Positions 37,157 to 48,431 of a DNA stretch of 64,000 nucleotides are shown here, piece after piece (positions within the stretch are counted from its first letter, which is position 1; each line of letters starts with the position of its first letter). The position numbers and the translations under genes were made by a program. The DNA is from Termitomyces sp. T153 (taxonomy: Eukaryota; Basidiomycota; Agaricomycetes; Agaricales; Lyophyllaceae), in assembly GCA_018296165.2 (NCBI GenBank), contig JACKQL020000126.1, positions 1 to 64,000 of the forward strand. The letters run 5' to 3'. The notes under the pieces were generated by a model. It searched no databases and was not told the origin of the DNA. It was given only the letters and a program-made list of their open reading frames with translations.

Positions 37157-38578
37157 AGTACTGTTGTTTACCTAACAGTGCTCGAAACGATTGGAACAAC
37201 ACTGTTCAAAGAACACTGGATACTCACCGCAGCAGAAAATTGGATTAGTCGAGACGACGACTTCAATCCTATCCCGTATTTGTACGGTGAGGTATAATTG
37301 TCTATTCTCGGACAATTTTTGATGCACGATCAATCCTATCCTATATTTTCATGATGAAATTATAATTGTTTCAGCTTTAGACAATTGTTTCAGGGTGCTT
37401 GCACAAATGATAGCATAATTGATGGGGATTTCGATCGTGGGTCTGTTGTTTTCGGAATTGACTTTGCTGGCCCCTCATTGTTCAACTTGTGGCATACAGT
37501 TGTGCGTGACCATCTTCACAGCCTTGCCCATCGCAACACAATGTGCAGCACACATTCCGGCACGACTGTTGCACAACATAGTGACAGACTGAACTTTGAC
37601 TCATCCTAATGCACGTCGGAGCTTTTAAGCCTAATTTTTATCTTGAGTTGTAGTTCCAAGACACTACACCCTCCTCAAGTAGACAGCGCGTCAGAAATTC
37701 GCAATAAAGACCCATCCCGAAAAAGGTCAACCCCGAAGAGTATTACAGTACAGTGTCAGTTTACAATCACAAAAGGACATGCCTCATCGACACAGGTATG
37801 CAACGGATAGCATATTTATACTTTAACCATCCAGGACATGAATATTCATCAAGTCCCTACTACTCAATCCCACACTTACTTTAAGTGCGGTTGTCTAATT
37901 GTTAACCCATTCTTGATAATGAATAACATAAGGATAAGTATACTCCTACACCGGTCTCGCCCTCGTCTCATAGACACTGATTTCCTGACAGGTAGTAGGA
38001 TATGTAAGTCTGGAGACCCTGGACCCTGCCCTCGTTCTAATCCTCTCCCTGCTGACACTGTCGTCCATGAATCATGAGACTCGACAGTTTGTCTCGGACT
38101 CTCTGCCGTAACTGTCAAATACGGATAATCAATATCACGATTCTGACTCCATGCACATGAATGCATATCCGATACTCCAATCATCCTTTCTCTGGAGTGT
38201 GGAGTAACAACTCCAAACTCGGCTGCCTACATATCTTCTCTAAAAGTTAGTAAGTCTTCAGCCGCTTCATTTGATGACTAGTAACATTATTGATACTCCA
38301 CTCTCAAAGTTTGCATGAATATCTACACCACGTTCATAACTCTAAATTCTTTCGACAATCCAGTGAGTATGTATGATCATTGTTGGACATATGTCGAGGT
38401 CCAATTATCTCGCAGTATAATGGAATTGTCACCGAGGACTTATTGGTACAGGAAGATATATGCCAGCTCTTGAAGCTTGCAGTACAAAACATAAGTGATT
38501 GAGGAGGTGTATATATATGCTATGGCCAGGCAACGACTGATCAACAAGTGTATCAATATGAACCGTACTGTTATAGTT
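37157..38578. other. Spacer, decayed flanks of cluster units
   Basis: From 37,157 to 37,480 lies the 5' flank of the intact F-box gene, which is shared with 33,160-33,480 and 40,490-40,800. From 37,480 to 38,578 it is a diverged version of the promoter/spacer block, without a copy of the large gene's coding start. No gene is seen. Confidence 0.55.
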
Positions 38579-40488
38579 TTACGAAGGTACACACAACATT
38601 ATAAATTTTCCAAAGATTGCGCAATTTTCTTCTCCAGGGTCCAAGAGTATCAGAAAGAGTACAATATAAATCTTCTGGATACCTGTAGCCTTGCGCAGTC
38701 TAAATGTATCAAACAGAGTTTCGTGGTTCAACCGACTTTGGATCATGACATAAAACTCTGCAGGACTCGAGGTGCCGATGTCTAGGTTCTTCACGTAGGG
38801 AAAAAGAGATCTCCAGCTGAATTCACCGATCGAATATCGAGGAAGACTGAGATTGGGGATATCAACTACCGTGCAATCCTTCACGACTGACACGAGGTAT
38901 TTAATACCTCGTGCTGGAAGATCAATGGGCAGTATTCCATCGCGCAAAGAGAACTCTTCAAGTCTTGCATCCGAACGCATGATGAAGTTTACAATTGTAC
39001 TCAGCAAGCAATCCTGGCAGACTTTGAAGGAGGTGAGAGAAGGGACCACGAGGTCAGGGAAGGGGATCAATCTATTGGATGTTTCAGTGTATAAATATAA
39101 GTAAGTCAAATCAGGTAAGGGTGTAGAGGGCTTTTCCACAAAATGCTGTTCGCGTCGGAATGGAAAGCAGTAAAGCAGGTCTGTCAGATGAGAGCATTGC
39201 CTCAGGATTGAATGAAGGCGTTCCAGGTCGACTCCGCATATATGTAGTATTCGAAGGGTTTTCTGAAAGGGTGGGAGTGATAAGATCGTGTAAACAGGTA
39301 GTTTACCTTTGAGGGTAAGGGACTGAAGCTTGTGCAAGAATGTTGGATGGGATGTAGGGGAAAAGTCTGGTCCGGTGAAAGATAGCTCCGAATTTGTTCA
39401 ATTTTAAGGTTGGTGAGAGAGGTACATTTGCTTAATGCTGGTATGATCCAGGTGAGGTCACCATACATCTCATTCCTATGTACACAAATCTGTAATGACT
39501 TGAGCCGATTCCATGGGAATTCCATTGAAAGAATCATTTCTAGGAACTCGTATGTCATCCTAAAAGTCAAACCTTCGAGGGACAACATAGAAGGAAAGGG
39601 ATTCAGGATATCACCAAGCCGAATCCAAGTATCCCGCGTGCGGTGATTCATCTTAGTGGAAGATGTGCGTATTTTGAACAACCGAATCTGCGGCCATGGA
39701 ATATCCGTGAGAAGGAAGTTCGGGGTTATCGGATAGAAGAGCCAAGGTTGTGAGGCGGCTAGACTTTCCAAAGAGGTTTGTGTATGACCGCGGATGGAAC
39801 CAGGGCGTAGGTCCCAACTCGACAATCAAACGTTGAATGTTCCTTGTGGAAATATTTTCATTGACTTTTCCTCCATCGTCTCCCAGACACGCCAGTCAAG
39901 TACACTGATACGTCTAAAGTATGGGATTAAGTTCTCCGTTCTGACGGGTAACCGCACCTCAAGCCCAATACGGCTAACGTCCGGTAGGATCTTCAACGCA
40001 TGTTGTAATTCTCTCATCACAGTTCCAGTGATTGAAAAGCTAGAATACAAGAGTCTGATTGGGGCAATGGTTGTTCCCTAGAGCTCAGGCATAGTGCGAG
40101 ACAACTGTCGCCACTTCCTGCACACTTGGCCTAATGTCCAAGGAACCTCAGATGTGTCCAATACATAAGTATATTGGGCTGTGTCGTTTCCCTCGCCGTC
40201 GAATCGAGAACGAGAGATATGTTGCAGAATCTCAGGAGGGAGACGCTTATGGGGAGCAAGGGCAATCGAGAGAATCGCAATATGTGTGGTCCGAGAAAGT
40301 GTCGATTGGGATTCTAGGGCCCATGTGGCCTTGGTGTCAGGATTTCTGCGCATAGCTCGTGCCCTGAAAAGAAGGATTCGTCCCCGCGATATCTCTTCAT
40401 CGGATAACAGAAGCAAGTTATTGATTCCTGATTCATCTTCTAATCGTTTGATAAAGACATTGTCGGCCTCCTCCCAAAATAAAGTCAT
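38579..40488 (-). pseudogene. F-box-like gene, frameshifted copy (cluster 2, copy 3)
   Basis: The start (ATG at 40,488, MTLFWEEADNVFIKRLEDES) is intact and reads through LPPEILQHISRSRFDGEG and VPWTLGQVCRKWRQLSRTMPEL to a TAG near 40,078. The remainder lies in at least three further frames (40,050-39,826, 39,825-39,202, 39,337-38,579) that match the intact paralog in order. The breaks are one stop right after TMPEL and two frame changes. The open pieces are long, so decay is recent. Confidence 0.8.
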
Positions 40489-40799
40489 GGTGCTGTTGTT
40501 TACCTAAGAGTGTCAGAAATGGAAGAGGACCAGCACTGTTAATAGAACACTGGATGCTCGCCCCTGAAGATTGTGTTGAGACAACGACTCTCAATCCTAT
40601 CCCGTATTCGTACGATGAAGTATAATTGTTTATTCTCGGACAATTTTTGATGCACGATCAATTATATCTTATATTTTTATGATGAATTACGGTTGTTTCA
40701 GCCTTAGATAATTGTGAGATGCTTGCACAAATGATACCATGATTGAATGGAATTTCAGTTGTAGGTCTGTTGTTTACAATCGACTTTGCTGAGCTCATT

Positions 40800-40995
40800 G
40801 TGATCGTGAAATTATCGTTCGCCTGATTCGTACGAGCGGCGGGATGGAAAAGCGGCGGCCGGCGGAGGTGGCAGAGGCGGGGACACCGGGGGAGTTGGCG
40901 CGTGTGTGTTTCGGCTTGGGCTTCGGAGGGCGGGGTTAGCAACGACTCATGCCACATGATGAGCACGGCCGGTCGCGGTCGCTGGTCAGGTTTTC
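40800..40995 (-). pseudogene. Second broken copy of the large gene's 5' end
   Basis: Matches the first exon of the gene at 25,252-30,347: CGTACGAGCGGCGGGATG, AAAAGCGGCGG, GAGTTGGCGCG, TTCGGCTTGGGCTTCGG, and ACATGATGAGCACGGCCGG around the start codon. A TAG and small indels break the frame. It is followed by the ACACGTGT promoter block (41,001-41,008), and marks the right edge of the duplicated cluster. Confidence 0.75.
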
Positions 40996-41274
40996 ACCAA
41001 ACACGTGTCAACTTGCCTGCTGTTCTTTTTCACCTCAAGCCATGATACTTCTTTATGACGGTCAATAATGATAATAATATATTAATGATAATCATATATA
41101 GCCCTCCATGGCGTTGACCATACACTAATGACTCTACCCAGGTTCACAAGGTCAATTTGTCAACACGCTGAAGACAAGAAACCGGCAATCAAAACTATCA
41201 ACAGCTGAGATTCAACCTAGCGATTGTCGGCCACCATGATACACACGAGCTACGGTCCATGCCTTCGGCACGGG

Positions 41275-41870
41275 CCTGTAGCTCTTGCTTCATCCCAGAC
41301 CCAACCTCACTTTGTTTGGTTAGGTCCTTGATATTCTACTCAATGCTTCATCCCAGACCCAACCTCACTTTGTTCAGTTAGGTCCTTGATATTCTACTCA
41401 ATGCTTCATCCCAGACCCAACCTCACTTTGTTTGGTTAGGTCCTTGTATTTCTAACTCAATGCTAAATCCCAAACCCAACCTCACTTCATTTGGTTAGGT
41501 CCTTGTATTTCTAACTCAATGCTAAATCCCAGACCCAACCTCACTTTGTTCACTTAGATCTTTGTATTTCTAACTCAATGCTAAATCTCAGACCCAACCT
41601 CACTTTGTTCAGTTAGGTCCTTGTATTTCTAACTCAAAGCTAAGTCCCAGACCCAACCTCACTTTGTTCAGTTAGGTCTTTGTATTTCTAACTCAATGCT
41701 AAGTCCCAGACCCAGCCTCACTACATTTGGTTAGGTCTTTGTATTTTGTCAACTCAATGCTGAGATCCAGACCCAACCTCACTATGTTTGGTTAGGTCTT
41801 TGTATTTTGTCAACTCAATGCCAAGATCCAAACTCAACCTCAGTTTGTCTTTCATGTTATTGATAAGTGT
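41275..41870. repeat. Hairpin minisatellite, ~10 units of 58-60 bp
   Basis: About ten tandem units, each with GACCCAACC, an 11-base spacer and GGTTAGGTC. These two arms pair with one mismatch, so each unit can form a 9-bp stem. A leader CCATGCCTTCGGCACGGGCC (41,259-41,278) sits immediately before the array. Single diverged units also occur near 42,090 and 42,890. Confidence 0.9.
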
Positions 41871-43290
41871 TCCTCAATAAAGTAATCAAGATTGTCACAT
41901 CAATGGGCTTTCCCACTCATCTCTTTCACTATGCTGACTTTGGTCTTTCTTTTTTAAATCAATGTGTTGATAGTCCTGTCATTGTCAATGTCAGTAAACA
42001 TAAGTCTTGACTATGATTTCGATTATATTTCACTCAGTCAAATGAACTTTCCTTTATAAGTATTCCATCATTTTAACATAATGCTGAAATCCAGACCAAA
42101 CCTCACTTTGCTTAGTTAGATTTTCAATATTCCAACTCTTGCAAGTGATTATCATTAATAGATCATCTATAATATACTTGAACATTTCAAATTATTGATC
42201 AATCAAAGTCTCCTCCACTTTCTATCCCCTTATTACTCATGCACTTTGAAGAGCATGTTGGACAATTTTTGGACACCAAAATATACTATAGAGAAATAAA
42301 TTAAGGAAAGCAATCTGAGTAATGAGATATCTACAATTTCATTTATGGTATCACTAAGTGGTACTAATACATAGCAATCAGACCTTTGACATCACTCATT
42401 TGTTGTCTTCAACTTGATATATCTACTATACAATTATCTAATTACAAACCATACACCTTCAAATCAAAAACTCTGTGGATCCTCAGAAACAGGATGTAGC
42501 CTACAGTTAGTAGCAATCCAGTCTATTCAAACATAGATATATGTCATAGTACTGAGCAAAAAACCCTCTAGTCTAGTCCCTTAACATAAGACTGTCAACT
42601 CTACACATTCTATATGAATACTGCCTTCTGAAGCTTTTTCCATTTCAAAGCAATCTTCAATGCTCTCTTCACCAATAGTAGCATAATAAATTAAAACCAC
42701 CATTCTTTTCTCAGAGGCTGTCATAATGTAGTCAAATTTTTATTGAGAGCAGGAAAAGTTGGAGATGATCAGGAGTAAGTTGACTCTGAGCTGATTACTG
42801 TAAAACTATAAGAATTCATACTTTCAAGTCTGAACCATACACCTTGAAATCAGAAAGCCAACATACAGCTAGCAGCACTTCAGTCCAAGTATAGCCTCAC
42901 TTTGTTTGATTTTACAATTTAATGTTGGTACCACCTAACATCACAGAATACACTTCCAAGTCAGAGGCTATCAGCAATCAGACTCAAGTCAGATTTATAG
43001 TCAAAACATAGTGTATGCCATAAACCTCTCAAAGTCCTTCAGGAACCATAGATTGCCTAGGGATATACATAGGGCAATCATTCTCCTTTCTAAAAAATAA
43101 GTAGAAGCTTTGAAGAGTCAAAGAAACATCTTATACCACTCCTTTGGCCATTTTTGATCATAAATTCTAAGAAATACATGCATGGGACATGTTCCTTTCC
43201 TAAAAAACAGCTAGAAGTGTTCCTTGAGGAGTTGCATTAAAAAACAGTACAATTTCACATAAGTAAGGCTGAAAATAGTTAAATATTGCC
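41871..43290. other. AT-rich, CpG-poor non-coding stretch
   Basis: No gene, RNA or element terminus is recognised between the two minisatellites. CpG is almost absent. The stretch may be the interior of a non-autonomous element bounded by the two hairpin arrays, but no terminal structure proves this. Confidence 0.4.
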
Positions 43291-43294
43291 TGAG

Positions 43295-43475
43295 ATATCA
43301 AGTCTGGCACCTTTCACACATAGTCAAAAGATGTATTAAAGTTGCCTACTGTATTTTTTTTTGTAAAAAATGCATCTGAAGAGCAGCAAAACAGCCTATT
43401 ACTATAAAAGGGTTCAAATTTGTCAGCATTTGTCAGCACTGACAAATTTTAGTCAGCAGAAAAGTTGTTGCATAG
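43295..43475. repeat. ~170 bp repeat, left copy, with palindrome
   Basis: Direct counterpart of 60,215-60,410. Shared blocks are GGCACCTTT(C/A)ACACATAGTC, a T run followed by GTAAAAAATG(C/T)ATCTG, CTATTACTATAAAAGGGTT, and CATTTGTCAGCACTGACAAA containing the inverted arms TTTGTCAG/CTGACAAA. The two copies flank the Helitron coding region. Confidence 0.8.
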
Positions 43476-43544
43476 GCACAGCCACATATCCATATCTGTT
43501 GTCCCATATATTATAGAAGCTATGCCCCATGCCTTTGGCACAGG

Positions 43545-43910
43545 CCTGTAGCTCTTACTTCATTCCAGACCCAACCTCACTTTGTTTGGTTAGGTCCTTG
43601 ATATTCTACTCAATGCTTCATCCCAGACCCAACCTCACTTTGTTCAGTTAGGTCCTTGTATTTCAAACTCAATGTTAAGTCCCAGACCCAACCTCATTTT
43701 ATTCAGTTAGGTCTTTGTATTTCCAACTCAATGCTAAGTCCCAGACCCAACCTCACTTCATTCAGTTAGGTCTTTGTATTTCCAACTTAATGCTAATCCC
43801 CAGACCCAACCTCACTTCATTTAGTTAGGTCTTTGTATTTGTTAATTTAATGCCAGGTCCCAGACCCACCCTAACTTTGTTTGGTTAGGTCTTTGTATCT
43901 TATTGACTAA
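43545..43910. repeat. Hairpin minisatellite, second array, ~6 units
   Basis: The same 58-60 bp unit and leader as at 41,275 (leader CCCATGCCTTTGGCACAGGC near 43,524). Compared with the first leader, TTCGGC has become TTTGGC and CACGGG has become CACAGG, both CpG losses. About six units remain before the sequence drifts into AT-rich DNA. Confidence 0.85.
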
Positions 43911-44189
43911 GTGTTGGTTTTTTCTTATAATTTGATACACTGAGATTTCATCTATAAACCAATCATGTATCTATATTACATTATTAACAAAATAATACAA
44001 TGTCCACTGGTATATATCAGAGATGCTGAAAATTATAAAATTTAGTACTAACCAAGCAATTATTTAAACTGTCACACTTACATTTGTAAACCATTAAGAA
44101 TATTGATACTACATGGTCCAGCTATAGACATTAGGTGCTGAAGTTCATAGAAGTTAGCAATTTGTTGCTTGAGTCAAACAAAACTCACA

Positions 44190-45343
44190 CTTACATTTGT
44201 AAACCATTCAGGATTTCCTGATAGACAATATTTGCAGTCTTTCTTGATGTGTTTTCTGGGTCCAAGATGACTTTGATACAATCTCCTGATGTGCACTGAG
44301 AGAGTGCAACATAAAGTTGTCCATGTAAAAAAACTCCTGATCAAAGGTCCAATCCAACATGCTTGACTGATTGACCCTGAGACTTGTTGATAGTCATAGC
44401 AAAGGCCAATCAAACTGGGAATTGTCTCCTGTGCAATGGAATTGGCAAATCTTCTTCAGACACATCCATGTTGATTCTTGAAATCAAAACAATTGATCCT
44501 GCAAACTTGGCATCTCCATTGATGATCCTACATCTGAGAACTCTGGTGCTAATGTGAGTGACAATCATTCTTGTCCCATTGCAAAGTCCTTTGGTTGTAT
44601 CCAGATTTCTGAGCAGCATGACAGGAACACCAATCTTCAGAGCCCATTTAGCCAAGGGCAAAGTGCTGGCTCTTAGAGAGTTGAGGTATTCCATTGGATA
44701 CAATCCAAGACCATTAGGATTTCCATTATCAGATATGACAGAGTCTGCACTCTGCAAGATTTTCTCTTCTCCTGGACATTTCTGCAGAAGTTCAGAGTTG
44801 ATATCCTCTACATCAGAGTTCTTGCCAGAAAGGATGGTATGGTCCAGATAATACTGATCATCTTGATGGTGATCAATATGAGGATAAGTGGAAGAGATCA
44901 ATCCAGTGACAGAATTGTCATCACAGATCATAGTTTCTGGAAGTTGTACTGTTTCTCCAGGCCCAAGGTTTTTTCCAGCACCAATATCCAATAACTAAGC
45001 TGCATGAGCAATATTATTAGGAGTCTGATCCAATCTCATGTTTTGAACCAAGTAGTGGACTTGAATTTGATCCCAAAGTCTTCCTCTTTTGAGTGAAGCA
45101 GCAATCATCTGCATTCAACTGAACAGCAGAAGCCAAAGTGTTGCAGACAAATGTTTTGCCACATCCACCTGCACTGTGAATGAATATCATCTTGCCCAAG
45201 TTGTTGTCCACAGAGTCCATAACTTCATTGAAGGCCCCCAGTTGTTCACCATTAAATCTGGCTTTGTTTTCATCCACCCTTCTCTTCAACTCCTCAACAT
45301 TATAATCTGTTTCTTCTTGCAAAAGTCTATTTCCTGAAATCAT
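44190..45343 (-). pseudogene. Helitron PIF1-like helicase part
   Basis: A decayed superfamily 1B (PIF1/RRM3-like) helicase module. Walker A is HSAGGCGKTFVCNTL near 45,190-45,150. Later motifs are LPLAKWALKIGVPVMLLRNL, GLCNGTRMIV and, in another frame near 44,360-44,190, the equivalents of the family's NKSQGQS...[10 protein letters not shown] motifs. A stop near 44,995 and frame changes near 44,410 and 45,017 break it. In active Helitrons this domain unwinds DNA during rolling-circle transposition. Confidence 0.8.
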
Positions 45344-45367
45344 TAAATCAGTATCAATGTCAACTCT

Positions 45368-47126
45368 TTATACAATGTCCAACTTGCCTGGAATCACATT
45401 CCAAACTTGTTGGGGTTCTGGCATATTGGGAAAGTCTTGAAGAGTCTTGCTAAAATTCTTCAGATTGTCATTGATCAGATGAAGGCCATAGTCATAGATA
45501 TCTTCATCAGTAAAGACTCTGTCCCTGTACTGCCTGATATTCTCCAATCTGTGTTGAAGATCATCACAAATGGAGTGCTTGAATTCATCCCATAGAGCCT
45601 CTGGAGTGGTAGGAGCACAGTGGAATAGGATAGTGCAAAAGAGCTGTCTGAGAGCTGATCCTGATTGGATTGGAGCAGCTTCAGCAAGACATTGCCTCCA
45701 TTCTGCATCATCTTCTAAAAGACCAAGAGCCTTGCATGCTTCCTTGTAAGTAGGATAGGTATGGCCATTGACTGTCCTGAGATCAGTCCATGATGTTGCA
45801 TTGGTCACAACTATCAGGAGCATCCTAAGGTAGAACCTTTCTCTCTGTTGAGGTGAAGCAAAGTACATCCTCCCAATAGCTGTTCCTCTCTGCCTCTCTT
45901 TCCAGGTCCTTTTGGAAGCTCTATAGACAAACTTGGTTGGAAAGTTCTGATAAGTGGTGTTGTTATTAGGGAATCTGGCATTAGCTTCAAACTAAGCAGT
46001 GAGTGCAGTCTTGTTTGCATTAGGCCTGGCAACTACCATCTCCAAAGGCTCATTATCTCAAAAGTAGACTTCATGTTGGCCCTCCAAATGCACAGGTAAT
46101 TGATATACAGGGGGATGTTCTCTATGCATGTTGAATTCAAAGATGTGCCAGCAAGCCTCAGGTGCAGAGATGTATCTGGCATCCAAGTGTTCCTTGATTT
46201 CATCCCTCTGGTCCATCTGCTCTCCAGCAATCTCCACAGTTGTCCTATTATGGCCTTTGTAGATGTACTTGTGAATGTACTTGATGGCTTCCACTGAAGC
46301 ACAGATCTCCATATTGATGTGACATTTGTACTTGGCTGAGAGATAAGGATTATATGGAACAACATTTCAATTGTCATAACAATGACCATTCTTTTCAAAG
46401 AAGCATCCATTGTCAGGTCTGGCATATTGAGGATAGCCATTGTCTCCATACTGAGTAGCCTCTTGGAATTCCTTTGAGTATTTTTTGGAACATTTGCTAT
46501 CTACCATGCACTTAGCATTGGGTTTGGCAGCTCCACATGGACCATGGACCATGTTGGCAGTAACAACTTGACCACAAAGATAAGTAACTGAATTCAGGAT
46601 TCAAACAAAGCCAATACCTGATACAATTGAGACTGAGTGACTGGATCTGGAATCTGAGCAGAGACAATGGAATCCACATCAGGTGCATCCTTGATTCTGT
46701 GATGGCAATGGAAACAGATCAAGATGTGCATATGTGGAAGTCCTCTCTTTTGGAATTCAATGGTATAAACATAAGCCACACAGCTGCCAAAGAGACCTTT
46801 CTTCATCTTCTTTACCACAGCATTTTTCTTGAGTTCCAAAACTCTGGCAACAATATCAGGTCGATCAGCAGCTGTTTGCCTTTTCCCATTGACTGCAGGT
46901 TCCTTCAAGAGAGCTTCTTCAATTTCTGACCACTTTGGATTGGCAGTCATAGTCAAGAAGAGGTCAGGTTTTCTGAAATTCCTGCAGATAGCCATAGAGT
47001 CCTGGAATAATTGCTGCATTTGTCAATCACTTCCAGTATGGGAGGATGGGAGGATAACACATTGGCTTTGTGGGGTGACTTGTTCATCTCCAGTAGCAGC
47101 ATCCACTACTCTCTGATAGACTTCAG
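45368..47126 (-). pseudogene. Helitron Rep (HUH nuclease) and linker part
   Basis: It contains the HUH motif (PHMHILI, near 46,725), the GSCVAYVYTIEFQKR strand before it, MVHGPCGAAKPNAKCM (near 46,550), the catalytic-tyrosine segment KYIHKYIYKG (near 46,280) and the linker MYFASPQQRERFYLRMLL (45,868). Stops interrupt it, for example after SSHTGSD (near 47,028) and after HCYDN (near 46,367). At both, TGA replaces what would be CGA in the consensus I recall, consistent with CpG deamination. The sequence ends abruptly at the LTR element's target site. Confidence 0.8.
47123..47126. repeat. Target-site duplication TCAG (left)
   Basis: TCAG precedes the left LTR end at 47,127 and recurs directly after the right LTR end (57,597-57,600). 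Helitron reading resumes across it. Confidence 0.85.
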
Positions 47127-48218
47127 TGTAGTACTGGGTTAGAGTAATACTGATAGTTCTGGGGCTTTCTTGAAGACTTAGGCAGTCTACTCCAATTCCA
47201 CACTGATGTCTTGATGAATGCTTGAAGTTGAAGGGGTTTACTTCCAAAATATTTCTATTCTGAATGCAGAGGGGTCTCAACAAACTCCAGCCTAAGTGAT
47301 TCACTCCCTGGGAACCACTGAGCCTTTGCCTATTAATTGCCTGTCCATTTGCTACTCTACTTGGGCTATTTATACCTCTTTCTACAGTGCACAGACCACC
47401 CCCTACATGTGACTTTTGGTTCCATACTTTCCAGCCCCTTATTCATAACTGTTATTCTAATTCCCCCTTTTGGCATGCCTGTTTCAGTGCCACAGGCCAG
47501 TTCCTGGTTCCATCATTCCTCCTTTGCATTCTTAGCTTCCCTTTGCCCCATTTATCTCTCCCTCCTTTGTATTTCTCCCATTCATATTCTTCCCCATTCA
47601 GGTTCTTTCCCATTCAGACTCTTCCATTCATCTGTTCCCTCCCATTCATTCCATTCATCTTCCTTTGTTCATTTCATATTCTTCCCCATTCAGGTTCTTT
47701 CCCATTCAGGTTCTTCCATTCATCTGTTCCCTCCCATTTATTCCATTCATCTTCCTTTGTTCATTTCCTATTTTTCCCCATTCAGGTTCTTTCCCATTCA
47801 GGTTCTTCCATTCATCTGTTCCCTCCCATTCATCTCATATTCTTCCATTCATCTCCCTTTCCCTTCCCTTCATTCCATTCATTTCATATTCCTCCATTCA
47901 TCTTCCTTTCCCTTCCCTTCATTCCATTCCAATCTGGTTAGTCTTAGATCAGATCCAGATCTTGCCAGAATTGATGCTACTCAGGTGCTTTTGCCAGTCC
48001 CATGCTTCCCCTCCCATTACAGTGATTGGACTATTATTGAGTGTATAGTCTAGTATAGTCCTTGTCCTATCCTGTTCTGTCTTTCTTCTGGTGTATTTAA
48101 AGGGATAATGTTGCTGGGACTTGTTTTACCAGGAGGCTTACAGTTTTCAGCCTTAATAAATGTTTGTTTTGACTTCTGGTGTTTATTATGTTCCCAATGG
48201 TGTGACAACATCGTATCA
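47127..48218 (-). repeat. 3' LTR
   Basis: 1,092 bp. On the minus strand it begins TGATACGATG and ends GTACTACA. A TATA-like CTTTAAATAC lies at 48,094-48,103 (minus). The middle (about 47,590-47,905) holds roughly three ~85 bp tandem units rich in CATTCA/TTCC. Long + strand Ser/Pro/Phe-rich frames here are products of that repeat. Confidence 0.93.
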
Positions 48219-48231
48219 TCTCCCCCCCACC
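48219..48231 (-). promoter_or_regulatory. Polypurine tract
   Basis: The minus strand reads GGTGGGGGGGAGA immediately before the 3' LTR start (TGATACG), the expected place for plus-strand priming. Confidence 0.85.
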
Positions 48232-48431
48232 AAATAATGACTGTCCTCAGTCATCTACAGTTCCAGAATAGGCTAAGTTCCATATTTTTGACATAATTTC
48301 ACAACATGTGTCCCTTTCTCTTTGCAATGTTTTTGAGGTTTCTCTTGCATGTTGTGGCTGTCACCCTATCCTTCCAAAAGACATTTAATCCCTCCTCTCT
48401 GTCGTTCACCTCCTCAATCCCTTAGTTCCTC

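Noticed and set aside
41259..41300. tRNA-like start GGGCCTGTAGCTC before the minisatellite
   Set aside because: It resembles an A-box, but no cloverleaf, anticodon arm or proper B-box follows; the diverged second copy keeps no tRNA features.
41275..41870. CRISPR-like array (regular repeats)
   Set aside because: Units are directly adjacent 58-60 bp copies with no unique spacers, in a fungal genome; it is a minisatellite.
47337..48053. Long + strand frames (238, 184 and 127 codons), repeated at 56,715-57,431
   Set aside because: They lie inside the LTRs over a CATTCA/TTCC tandem repeat and encode only Ser/Phe/Pro/His-rich sequence; identical frames in both LTRs reflect LTR identity, not a gene.
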